A stretch of 38,559 nucleotides of DNA from Bacillus bingmayongensis (GTDB lineage Bacteria; Bacillota; Bacilli; Bacillales; Bacillaceae_G), in assembly GCF_000299035.1 (NCBI RefSeq), contig NZ_AKCS01000029.1, positions 1-38,559 of the forward strand, written 5' to 3'. The notes under the pieces are model-generated. The model saw only the letters and a program-made list of their open reading frames with translations. It was not told the DNA's origin and searched no databases. This document shows, in pieces, positions 1 through 7,238 of the stretch (positions are counted from its first letter, which is position 1; every line of letters starts with the position of its first letter). The position numbers and the translations under genes were made by a program.

Positions 1-17
1 CAAAAATAGTCTAAATC

Positions 18-64
18 CTTAAGTTGATGGATGTGGGGTAGCACCACATCGCCATCAAGCTAAG
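18..64. repeat. Two IS231-type terminal repeats placed end to end
   Basis: An inward-left repeat (18-33, the complement of CATCCATCAACTTAAG) and an inward-right repeat (47-64, CATCGCCATCAAGCTAAG) face away from each other. They are separated only by the 13 bases TGGGGTAGCACCA. Both match the IS231 (IS4 family) end pattern seen elsewhere in the window at 6365, 10273, 14090, 24441 and 38540. The 13-base spacer resembles the outer end of the Tn3-type repeat at 28687 (GGGGTAGCAC), and IS231 is known to prefer such GGG-rich Tn3 ends. This looks like a shared target site between two elements. Confidence 0.75.
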
Positions 65-253
65 TTGGTTCACGCTCGTGAAGAAGGCTTAGAGGAAGGT
101 TTAGAAAAAGGGATTCAAAAAGGACGAGAAGAAGGCATTGAACAAGGGAAAGTTCAATTAATACGTGGTATGCATAAGAATGGTATGCCGTTAGAAGACA
201 TTGCGAAATTCACTGGTCTAAGTACAGAAGAAATACGAAAACTACTATTATAA
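65..253 (+). pseudogene. C-terminal fragment of Rpn-family recombination-promoting nuclease
   Basis: This 62-residue tail has the Glu/Lys/Gly-rich repeat (EEGLEEGLEKGIQKGREEG) followed by a small helical end (MPLEDIAKFTGLSTEEIRKLL). That arrangement is typical of the C-terminus of Rpn / PD-(D/E)XK nuclease-family putative transposases, which are normally about 280-300 residues. The nuclease domain is absent. The reading frame runs back through the IS231-type repeat at 47-64 to a stop at 20-22, so the 5' part was removed when the repeat was joined here. The TTG at 65 is only the first nominal start and no ribosome binding site precedes it. A terminator follows at 267. The fragment is very probably non-functional. 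Confidence 0.75.
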
Positions 254-266
254 TATGTACTATTAC

Positions 267-303
267 AAAAGCTTTGCAAAAAAATCCGCAAAGCTTTTTA
301 TTA
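267..303 (+). terminator. Rho-independent terminator after the Rpn fragment
   Basis: The stem AAAAGCTTTGC (267-277) pairs with GCAAAGCTTTT (288-298) across a 10-base loop and is followed by a short T-rich tail. Confidence 0.8.
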
Positions 304-597
304 TTTCATTCTCATTCCTTTTTCCGACTTTTAAAAGTGGTTTCGCTAACACCAGTAATGACAAGTGTAACAAAAAATCATTGTATCTATTATGTTGAAC
401 ATACTTAACACAGCGTTTTTTGTATTATTACCCATCACAACCCCCTTCTTCAATTCCTTGTAAATATCTATGATTTTGCACTATGTATTTAGACAATATT
501 TCCTTCGTTCTCTTTAAAATCCATTTTCAGTTACAATATTCAAAAAATTCATTCTTATAGTAAAATAAGGTTACAACAAGCAGAAGTATCCCCTCAC
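299..597. other. AT-rich stretch with no recognisable gene
   Basis: There are no open frames with coding character and no repeats beyond simple AT-rich sequence. It lies between the Rpn terminator and the IS231-like transposase fragment and is probably decayed mobile-element DNA. Confidence 0.5.
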
Positions 598-995
598 TTC
601 AAAAATCCTTTTGTCTATGTTTCATTTGCGGTTCAGTTAACTTATACAGAACTAGTCTTGCGGAAGCTTTTGATACATTCCAATATAAATCTCAGAAATT
701 TCATATGTTTCACCGGGTTGTAATTGATCAATAAATTTCTCCATATCTAATTGAATGTACTCAGAGTGCTTTTTTATGGTTCCATTCTGAAAGTATTCAG
801 GGTTTTTATTTTTCTGATATATACGAGTATTAAGCTTAAGTCTTGAGATAAAATAAGCACCGTGCTCATCTATCGTATGTAGGTCTTTTAAATCGAAGTA
901 TCCTAAATCCCGTATACATACATCGTTTGGTTGAAGAGACGTTAAACAAGTAGAACCATAAGTTTTATCGTTGTGCTTTCCTGATCCTACTACAA
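598..995 (-). pseudogene. Internal fragment of an IS231-like (IS4 family) transposase
   Basis: Reading the minus strand from about 995, the frame gives [56 protein letters not shown] and QPGETYEI. These align block for block with the intact-looking part of the IS231 transposase at 14182-15045 ([51 protein letters not shown]). No start codon is present. A one-base frameshift near 655 leads into [18 protein letters not shown] followed by a stop. Both ends of the transposase gene are missing. This is a relic of a different IS231 relative, clearly diverged from the 14182 copy. Confidence 0.85.
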
Positions 996-1024
996 AAAAG
1001 ACCCTCTAAATTTAGAGAGCCTTT
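996..1024 (-). terminator. Terminator of the siderophore uptake operon
   Basis: On the minus strand GGCTCTCTAAA and TTTAGAGGGTC form a hairpin followed by TTTTTT. It lies 19 bases past the stop of the binding-protein gene. Confidence 0.75.
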
Positions 1025-1042
1025 CCTATCAACAAAACTATA

Positions 1043-1951
1043 TTACTTCGTAAACATTTTCTCAGCTTCATCCATCGCCATTTTGTTTCCTAATGCAGAA
1101 TAATCAAGCCATGGTTGATCGTGAATAATATATACGTGCTTACCTTTAACAGCTTTTAAATCTTTCCAAATTGCTGTTTCTTGAAGTTGTTTAAATGCCG
1201 CTTTTGCTTTGTCATCTCGATTTACGACAACAAAAATTGCATCCGCATCAAAATCAGGTAACGCTTCTTGTGAAATCACTTCGAACGGACGGTTTCCATC
1301 AATTTTCTCTACACCGTTTGCAGGTTGTAGTCCTAAGTCTTGGAATAAAATTGGCCCCATCGGTCTTTTCGTACTAAATACACGTAATTCTTTTGCAGTA
1401 ACGCGAATTGCCATTACTTTTTCGTTATTTCCTAACTCTTTTTCTATTAAGCCTTTTACTCGTTTTGTCTGCTCTTCATAGTTTTGAATATATTTTTCTG
1501 CTTCTTTCTCACGGTTTACAAGTTTACCTACTTGCTTTAAATGATCTCTCCACGTACCTTCATCTAAGTTGAAAGAATGTGTCTTTGCAATTTTTTCATA
1601 CTTAGCTAAATCTTTTCCAGCATATTTTTCATCAACATAAATTTCAGATGGTTTTAATTGAAGTAATGCTTCCATGTTCTGGTCTGTTACAACACCGAGC
1701 TTCTTCGTATCTTTCAGTTGCTCTTTTGCGTGTGGTAAGAAATCTTTTAAATCTCCACCAATAACAGAACCTACTGGTGTAATTCCTAGTGCTAGTAAAT
1801 TATTCGTTAAATGAATAGACATAGAAGCAATTTTGGGCTCATTACTTTTCGTCGTTTTTTCAGCTGTCCCTTCATTTGATTTTGTTTGACCGCATGCTGA
1901 TAATATTAAAATACACATGATACTAAATAAAATAGTAAGTTTCTTTTTCAT
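1043..1951 (-). CDS. Iron-siderophore ABC transporter substrate-binding lipoprotein
   Basis: The 302-residue protein has a lipoprotein signal (MKKKLTILFSIMCILILSAC, with Cys20 as lipid anchor) and then a FhuD/BtuF-like periplasmic-binding-protein fold. Recognisable blocks are PKIASMSIHLTNNLLALGI near the start of the mature protein, LLQLKPSEIYVDEKY in the first lobe, the long linking helix around KLVNREKEAEKYIQNYEEQ, and the C-terminal lobe ending WLDYSALGNKMAMDEAEKMF. It should capture a ferric siderophore outside the membrane and hand it to the two permeases encoded upstream. It is the last gene of a three-gene minus-strand operon, 21 bases behind the second permease. The family includes B. 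subtilis YfiY and FhuD-type proteins. The exact siderophore cannot be told from sequence alone. Confidence 0.9.
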   Translation of the reverse strand: MKKKLTILFSIMCILILSACGQTKSNEGTAEKTTKSNEPKIASMSIHLTNNLLALGITPVGSVIGGDLKDFLPHAKEQLKDTKKLGVVTDQNMEALLQLKPSEIYVDEKYAGKDLAKYEKIAKTHSFNLDEGTWRDHLKQVGKLVNREKEAEKYIQNYEEQTKRVKGLIEKELGNNEKVMAIRVTAKELRVFSTKRPMGPILFQDLGLQPANGVEKIDGNRPFEVISQEALPDFDADAIFVVVNRDDKAKAAFKQLQETAIWKDLKAVKGKHVYIIHDQPWLDYSALGNKMAMDEAEKMFTK

Positions 1952-1972
1952 ATGTTCTCCTCTTTGAAGTAT

Positions 1973-2989
1973 TTATTTTGTTTTTATGAGTAAATAAATA
2001 AAATACGGTGCTCCTAAAGCCGCTACTACGACTCCAGCTGGGATTGAGCTTGGCTCAAATAAAGAGCGACCAATTGTATCGGCTAGTACTAAAATAATCA
2101 TCCCAATAATACCGGTTAACGGTAAAGAATGCTCATACGTTGAGCCTACTAATTTTCTTGCAATATGTGAAGATATTAGACCGATAAAGCCAATTCCTCC
2201 TGCCATTGATACACTAGCGCAAGATAATCCAACCGCTGTAGCTAAAAGTAAAAAGCGCTCTTTTTGTACAGATACGCCAAGTCCTGCTGCTACACTATCA
2301 CCTAGTGATAAAGCATTTAACGTTTTTGATTTTAGCCATGCATACGGGGCAAGTATAACAATCCAAGGTAATAAAGCTATCACGTGAATCCAATCTCTTC
2401 CCCATACGTTACCTACTAACCATCTAGAAGCAAACGTATAAGTCTCGTCATTTAGTTTTAGAGAGAAAAATAATGAAATCGCACTAAAGCCAGCTGAAAC
2501 TGCAATACCAACGAGAATTAATCGAATCGGTAACAAACCTTTCGTACGGTCATTTGCAAGTAAAATAATAAGAAGCGCAGCAAGCACTCCCCCACCAAAC
2601 GTAAATAGCGGTATAAAAATCGATGCCTTTTCATTAATAGAATGAAAGAGTGTAACAAAAATAATGAGCCCAAAAGACGCCCCCGAGTGCAATCCGAGAA
2701 TACCAGGATCTGCAAGTGAATTACGAGATAACCCTTGTAATATTGCACCAGAAACGCCAAGTCCAATACCCGCTAACATTGTAATAATAATTCTTGGCAT
2801 ACGATAATCGTATAATACTGTTACACTTTCAAAATCACCGTAACCAAAAAGCGTTTGAATCACTTTCAGCGGCGCAATTCGAAGCGTACCTGTATTTAAA
2901 CTAATTAAAATAACCGCGATACTTATACATCCGAAAATGGTAGTTATCATAATAGCTCTCTTCTTATCGGTGTTAAAAATATCTTTCAC
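1973..2989 (-). CDS. FecCD-family iron-siderophore ABC transporter permease (second subunit)
   Basis: This is a 338-residue multi-pass membrane protein of usual FecCD/BtuC length. It carries the characteristic blocks YDYRMPRIIITMLAGIGLGVSGAILQGLSRNSLADPGILGLHSGA near residues 60-105, LGVSVQKERFLLLATAVGLSCASVSMAGGIGFIGLISSHIARKLVG near 240-285 (the ATPase-contacting loop region), and SLPLTGIIGMIILVLADTIGRSLFEPSSIPAGVVVAALGAPYF at the end. It should pair with the 2990-4024 product as a heterodimeric channel. The start abuts the stop of the upstream permease gene, which indicates translational coupling. No ATPase gene is present in the operon, so a shared FhuC/YusV-type ATPase encoded elsewhere is expected, as known for several Bacillus siderophore systems. 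Confidence 0.92.
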   Translation of the reverse strand: MKDIFNTDKKRAIMITTIFGCISIAVILISLNTGTLRIAPLKVIQTLFGYGDFESVTVLYDYRMPRIIITMLAGIGLGVSGAILQGLSRNSLADPGILGLHSGASFGLIIFVTLFHSINEKASIFIPLFTFGGGVLAALLIILLANDRTKGLLPIRLILVGIAVSAGFSAISLFFSLKLNDETYTFASRWLVGNVWGRDWIHVIALLPWIVILAPYAWLKSKTLNALSLGDSVAAGLGVSVQKERFLLLATAVGLSCASVSMAGGIGFIGLISSHIARKLVGSTYEHSLPLTGIIGMIILVLADTIGRSLFEPSSIPAGVVVAALGAPYFIYLLIKTK

Positions 2990-4024
2990 TTATAACTCCC
3001 TCCCAGCTTTACTTGCTATATAGAGGAAAAACGGAACACCAACAAGCGCTACCACAATTCCGATCGCAAGTTCTTTTGGAGGATTTACTGTTCTTGCTCC
3101 TAAATCAGCTAAAACTAACAATATAGCTCCTAATAATGCTGACATAGGAATAATAAACCTATAATTCACACCTACTAATTTTCTAGCGATATGTGGAATG
3201 ACAAGTCCTACAAATCCAATTGAACCAACAGCCGAAACCGAAACACCTGCAAGAATGACTACTGTAACCATTCCAAGTATTCTCGTTCGAATCGTCTTCA
3301 CTCCTAAATTTGTAGCAACATCATCCCCCATCGATATGAGTGAGATAGATCGTCCTAATGCTATTGCAAAAATAATTGTTACGAGAATAATAGGCACTAA
3401 AAACTTCAAGTGGTCCCACTTCACCCCTGCAACACCACCAGCGTACCAAAACGCTAAATCTTGGCTTAAATCATAATAAATTGCTATACCTGAGCTAAGC
3501 GAGTGTAAAAACGCTGCCATAACAGCTCCGGCAATCGTTAACCGCATCGGTGTTAATCCGCCTGATGTTGCCGATCCAATAATAAAAATTAGTACTGTAC
3601 TTAAAACTGCTCCTATAAAAGAAACAATCATTAAATAGGAATACGGCATATGCGGGAAAAAGGCAAAGCTAAGCGCCACGACAAACATTGCCCCAGCATT
3701 TATTCCGAGCACGCCTGCATCAGCTAAAGGATTTCTTGTTACTCCTTGCATAACAGCTCCCGCCACTGCAAAAGCAGCACCTACAACTGCTGCACCAATT
3801 ACTCGCGGAAGTCTTAATTCATAAATAATTTGATGCTGCGTTAATTTCGGATTATAATCAAAAATCGCTGCCCATACAGTTTGCAAATGAATATCCTTTG
3901 CACCGAATGCAATCGCTACAAATATAGACACGATTAGGCATAAAATTGTTAAGCTCATAAAACATATGAACTTGGCGTGCATCCAGCGATTTTTATCCGC
4001 ATATACAGTGGACTTGTGTAACAT
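2990..4024 (-). CDS. FecCD-family iron-siderophore ABC transporter permease (first subunit)
   Basis: This 344-residue membrane protein is the first gene of the operon. FecCD-type signatures include YELRLPRVIGAAVVGAAFAVAGAVMQGVTRNPLADAGVLGINAGA (about 68-112), LGVKTIRTRILGMVTVVILAGVSVSAVGSIGFVGLVIPHIARKLVG (about 242-287) and ALLGAILLVLADLGARTVNPPKELAIGIVVALVGVPFFLYI near the C-terminus. The N-terminus is about 20 residues longer than many relatives, but the first ATG follows a plausible AAGGATG-type ribosome site. Two Fur-box-like sequences lie upstream at 4088 and 4171, so expression is expected under iron limitation. The order permease, permease, binding protein resembles B. subtilis yfiZ-yfhA with yfiY. 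That comparison is from memory, so no symbol is assigned. Confidence 0.92.
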   Translation of the reverse strand: MLHKSTVYADKNRWMHAKFICFMSLTILCLIVSIFVAIAFGAKDIHLQTVWAAIFDYNPKLTQHQIIYELRLPRVIGAAVVGAAFAVAGAVMQGVTRNPLADAGVLGINAGAMFVVALSFAFFPHMPYSYLMIVSFIGAVLSTVLIFIIGSATSGGLTPMRLTIAGAVMAAFLHSLSSGIAIYYDLSQDLAFWYAGGVAGVKWDHLKFLVPIILVTIIFAIALGRSISLISMGDDVATNLGVKTIRTRILGMVTVVILAGVSVSAVGSIGFVGLVIPHIARKLVGVNYRFIIPMSALLGAILLVLADLGARTVNPPKELAIGIVVALVGVPFFLYIASKAGREL

Positions 4025-4087
4025 ATTTCATTTCATCCTTTATATTCATTTGTTTTTTATAGTAACTTTAAATTTATAATCATTTTA

Positions 4088-4106
4088 GAAAATAATTATC
4101 ATTTTC
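4088..4106 (-). promoter_or_regulatory. Fur box upstream of the siderophore operon
   Basis: On the minus strand the 19-mer GAAAATGATAATTATTTTC is nearly a perfect dyad and contains the TGATAATNATTATCA-type core of Bacillus Fur operators. It lies 64 bases upstream of the first permease gene, where a Fur repressor would block transcription. Confidence 0.8.
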
Positions 4107-4170
4107 ATTTAGATATTATATCCCCACTTTTTTTAAATAGCAAACTATTTTTTATTTTGTTAAAATATTA

Positions 4171-4187
4171 AAATAATTATCAAAATT
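4171..4187. promoter_or_regulatory. Second, weaker Fur-box-like sequence
   Basis: AAATAATTATCAAAATT keeps the ATAATTATCA core of the box at 4088. It could be an accessory Fur site, or a chance match in AT-rich DNA. The rest of 4188-4387 shows no gene. Confidence 0.4.
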
Positions 4188-4387
4188 CCTTTCTAAAACT
4201 TACAAATACATGCAAAATAGCTCGCTGTCTTATCTTCAAAATTATAGTATACTAAGTTATTATTTTTATTTTTCATATATATATCGAAGGTGACACAATG
4301 TTCTATACAAAATAACTACTACATTTCACTAACGAACAAGCATTATCTTGCCTATTCCCAGTCATTATTTTCTTAACACTAACCCTT

Positions 4388-4784
4388 TCAAAAGTAAACC
4401 TCAAGTAACTTCAACATATACAATAGAAGTTGATTTTGGAGTTGTTTTTTGTTTGCTTCACTTTTTTTCGGTACTCTGCAACTAGATGGTAAAGCTATTG
4501 ACCACGGCAAGACTTTATCAATTTCCTCTTTATTGTTTAAATCGATGTTGGTAAGCGTTTCAAACAAATAACGAAGATAATGATAGGGACTTAGATTATT
4601 CTCTTTTGCGGTTTCAACCACACTATACATGATGGCACTTCCTCAAGCACCTCGCGGTGTATTTGAGAACATCCAATTTTCTCTCCCGATTACAAACGGT
4701 TTTATAGAACGTTCACTTCTGTTGTTATCGATTTCTAAACGACCGTCTAATAAAAAAGCTTCAAGGTAATTCCATTGATTCAAA
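4388..4784 (-). pseudogene. IS66-family transposase C-terminal relic
   Basis: The minus strand from 4784 reads NQWNYLEAFLLDGRLEIDNN, then RSERSIKPFVIGRENWMF, SNTPRGA, a TGA stop (4643-4645), GSAIMYSVVETAKENNLSPYHYLRYLFETL, and ends ...LPWSIALPSSCRVPKKSE. This is the conserved C-terminal part of IS66 TnpC transposases, including the DNNxxERxIKPxxxGRKNW block that carries the last acidic catalytic residue and the IS66 C-terminal domain. The N-terminal two thirds are missing and are replaced by the IS6 copy that begins at 4785. The internal stop confirms decay. Confidence 0.9.
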
Positions 4785-5591
4785 GGTTCTGTTGCAAAGT
4801 TTTCTAAATGAGGCTACACTCTAGAAAAAAGAACAAGGAGAATCACAAATGCGATACTTTAAAGGAAAACAGTTCAAGAAAGATATTATTTTAGTAGCCG
4901 TGGGCTACTATTGTCGTTTTTCTTTAAGCTATCGCGATGTATCTGAAATCCTAAGAGAACGTGGTGTCTCCGTTCATCCTACAACCATTATGCGCTGGGT
5001 TCATGAGTATGGAAATTTGATCTACCAAATTTGGAAAAAGAAAAATAAGCATGTACAACGATCATGGAAATTGGATGAGACTTATATAAAAGTTAAAGGT
5101 GAATGATGTTATCTCTATCGTGCAATCGATAAAGAGGGGAATACATTAGAGTTTCAACTTCGTAAAAAACGAGATCATCAAGCGGCATATGCTTTTATGA
5201 AAAGATTAGTGAAAATATTTGGAAAACCGATGGTTCTCGTAACAGACAAAGCTCCGGCATTACTTTGTGCATTGAACAAGTTAAAGGAACAAGGCTTTTA
5301 TGCACGTACTATTCATTATACAAGCAAGTATTTGAACAATCGTATTGAACAGGATCATAGACATATAAAACGACGCTTTGCTAAATCAGCAGGATTTCAA
5401 GATCTACGTCATGCTTCTCGTACGATTAAAGGAATCGAAACGATTCATGCTCTATATAAACGAAACCGAAGTTTGCGGCCAAACTTCGGTTTTTCAACGT
5501 ACAATGAATTACAGCGATTACTTACTATTGCATAAAATTTGATTGTACTGAATTTGACTTTTTATCTGTTAAAGAACTTTGCAACAGAACC
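4785..5591 (+). mobile_element. IS6-family (IS240-like) insertion sequence, copy 1
   Basis: This 807-bp element is bounded by inverted repeats GGTTCTGTTGCAAAGTT (4785) and its complement ending at 5591. One transposase reading frame fills it, but it is broken by a nonsense codon. The 8 bases flanking each side (GATTCAAA and CGACCGTT) differ, so no target duplication remains. This suggests recombination between IS6 copies or a deletion after insertion. Confidence 0.93.
4849..5535 (+). pseudogene. IS6-family transposase with one internal stop
   Basis: The 228-codon frame starts at MRYFKGKQFKKDIILVAVGYYCRFSLSYRDVSEIL with an N-terminal helix-turn-helix. It contains the DDE residues in LDETYIKVKG, VLVTDKAPALL and NRIEQDHRHIKRRF. 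TGA at 5104-5106 replaces the Trp codon found at the same place in the copies at 28739 and 35948 (KWCYLYRAIDK), and the frame is otherwise open to 5535. A point mutation is therefore enough to explain inactivation. The ribosome site AAGGAG precedes the ATG at a good distance. Confidence 0.92.
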
Positions 5592-5882
5592 CGACCGTTT
5601 ATGGTTCTTTATTTATTTTTAACGAAACTGACAGAAATACGCTCAAAAACCAGCTCTAAAACTCATTACCAAAAACAAAGTACGATAACAAACATTAAAA
5701 ATCGTTTATGGAGCCTTCTTAACGTATGGCAAAACACAATTTTTTAACTACAAAATTCCTTAACATACGAAATGTTGGTGAGACACCAACTTAGAAGCGT
5801 ATCTTTTTTCTCAATATAATTCATAAATAAATATGGTATTATCAATTTGTTGTAACATGAAAATATTGGAAGGGGACGCATT
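5592..5882. other. Intergenic region upstream of the exported protein
   Basis: No credible gene is seen on either strand. It is AT-rich and presumably carries the promoter of the gene at 5883, whose GGAAGGGG ribosome site lies near 5869. Confidence 0.5.
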
Positions 5883-6338
5883 ATGAGTAAAAGATTTTTA
5901 GGTATTTTTTTAGCTGTTATCTTTAGTGTGGGGATCATTATGCCAAATTCGGCGAATGCGGCGGTTGATTGTTATGATTCAGGTACTTGGAAAGTTTCAT
6001 TCGATGATAATGGTGATGGCTACAATGAAAGCGATCCACAAGCAATTTGCGAAGGTAATCTTGTAGCATCCGGAAGCATTCAAGCTTCTACTGCAGGATA
6101 TAACCCTCCTAATCCAGGAACAGTAGATGTTACTATTTATTTGATGCAAGAAAAACGGGGGCCTGATAAAGTCATTAATAAGAAAAAATTAACATTGAAG
6201 GTTAATGGTAATGCTAAAAACTTTACCATTAACGCTGGTGATCAGGATGAGATAAAGAACTATTATATTAAAGTAGAGACTGGATCAAGTGACCATTCTC
6301 TTCAATTCGTAGGTTCTGGCGATTTTGAACTGAAATAA
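5883..6338 (+). CDS. Small exported protein of unknown function
   Basis: The 151-residue protein has a clear Sec signal peptide (MSKRFLGIFLAVIFSVGIIMPNSANA, cleavage after ANA-A near residue 27), leaving a mature protein of about 125 residues. The mature part has two cysteines (in VDCYDSG and AICEGN) that could form a disulfide. It also has an acidic FDDNGDGYNESD stretch resembling a calcium-binding EF-hand loop or dockerin-like loop, and a beta-rich, polar remainder ending GSGDFELK. I do not recognise the family. It lies between an IS6 copy and an orphan IS231-type end, so it may be cargo. A strong ribosome site (GGAAGGGG) supports the chosen ATG. Confidence 0.75.
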   Translation: MSKRFLGIFLAVIFSVGIIMPNSANAAVDCYDSGTWKVSFDDNGDGYNESDPQAICEGNLVASGSIQASTAGYNPPNPGTVDVTIYLMQEKRGPDKVINKKKLTLKVNGNAKNFTINAGDQDEIKNYYIKVETGSSDHSLQFVGSGDFELK

Positions 6339-6364
6339 GAAGGTACCCAATAAGGGTCACCATA

Positions 6365-6383
6365 CATGTCCATCAAGCTAAAG
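6365..6383 (+). repeat. Orphan IS231-type left end
   Basis: CATGTCCATCAAGCTAAAG, preceded by the GGGTCACC target-like sequence, is an IS231-type terminal repeat in the left orientation. Thirteen bases later another left end starts (6397), so the element that began here was interrupted almost at once. Confidence 0.75.
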
Positions 6384-6396
6384 TTTTGATTTATCC

Positions 6397-6513
6397 CATA
6401 TCCATCAACTTAAGAATTTTATAACATCCCAAAACAAAAGATTGTACATTTTCACCTGGACATGTCAATTCTCTTGTTTTGGGGTATTTACATTTCTTAG
6501 GCTGATGGGCATG
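6397..6513. mobile_element. 117-bp miniature element with IS231-type ends
   Basis: The left end CATATCCATCAACTTAAGAA (6397-6416) and right end CTTAGGCTGATGGGCATG (6496-6513) are inverted copies of the IS231 terminal repeat. Inside, CCCAAAACAA and TTGTTTTGGG form a second inverted pair. There is no room for a gene. It has the shape of a non-autonomous IS231 derivative (a MITE or empty mobile insertion cassette). On the right it abuts TGGCGGTACC, which matches the outer end of a Tn4430-type terminal repeat. Confidence 0.75.
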
Positions 6514-6597
6514 TGGCGGTACCTCTTTTACTGATGGAGTAGCTACAAGATAAACAAGATTTTTCACTAAAATACATTCCTCCAAAATGAAATAAAA

Positions 6598-6632
6598 AAA
6601 GAACACTAATTTCCTTAAGTGGTCTTTTTTGC
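6598..6632. terminator. Possible terminator hairpin
   Basis: AGAACACTAA and TTAAGTGGTCT form an imperfect hairpin flanked by A and T runs, so it could act in either direction. The following 6633-6897 has no gene and is very AT-rich. Confidence 0.5.
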
Positions 6633-6897
6633 GTAAGAGTTTTCATTTAGAGACACTCAAAACCCGAAAAGAAATCAGAAAAATATTTATCAATACTTTA
6701 TTACATAAGAAAAGTTTAAAATTTTTAAAAATAGCAAAAAAGTTGTTATATATTCCTAATATAGGATATTAAGGGATAAATACTTATTATTACCATTATT
6801 CTAAGTATATCCAATTGTTCATTTGGAACTATTAAGAAAATATTAGTTATATAGATATAAAAAGCATATTATTCAGTAAACAAAATGCAAAAGGAGA

Positions 6898-7098
6898 ATG
6901 AATATGTATAATCAAGTAATACAACTTTTAGAAGAAGCTGATATACCTTATTCGCAATATGAACATGAACCAATTTTAAATTACGATACAGATAGAAAGA
7001 TTAGAGAAAGATTCAACTTGGAAGGAGTCCCAAGTAAAAGCTTATTTTTAAAAGACAAATCTGGAAACAATTATGTACTTGTTACCATTATGTTATGA
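6898..7098 (+). pseudogene. N-terminal fragment of a YbaK/EbsC (prolyl-tRNA deacylase-like) protein
   Basis: The 66 residues MNMYNQVIQLLEEADIPYSQYEHEPILNYDTDRKIRERFNLEGVPSKSLFLKDKSGNNYVLVTIML resemble the first third of aminoacyl-tRNA editing (YbaK/ProX) domains. These begin with an LxxxxIxYxxxEHEP helix-strand and a 'SKSLFLKDKxGxxYVL' strand pair, and are normally about 150-170 residues. The frame stops at 7096-7098, and no continuing homology is evident before the next gene. The ribosome site AAGGAG is good, so a short peptide could still be translated. Catalytic function is very unlikely. Confidence 0.6.
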
Positions 7099-7238
7099 AA
7101 CAAATTACTTTGCCCCTGGTTATAAGAACACTAGTACTAGGACACATAGGCTGAACTCTATAAGTATTTGAATTTAAAAGCATACAGGAATACAATATAT
7201 ATCATATGTACTCTATTTTTTAGAAAGAAGGTGGTAAC

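Noticed and set aside
4401-4900. Possible CRISPR or tandem repeat array
   Set aside because: No regularly spaced direct repeats here or anywhere in the window; recurring blocks are transposon ends.
5592-5760. Possible coding relic (residues KIVYGAFLTYGKTQFFNYK)
   Set aside because: Interrupted by several stops in every frame and not assignable to a family.
6391-6606. 71-residue minus-strand frame
   Set aside because: It lies entirely over the IS231-type miniature element and its flanks, so it is encoded by inverted repeats rather than by a gene.
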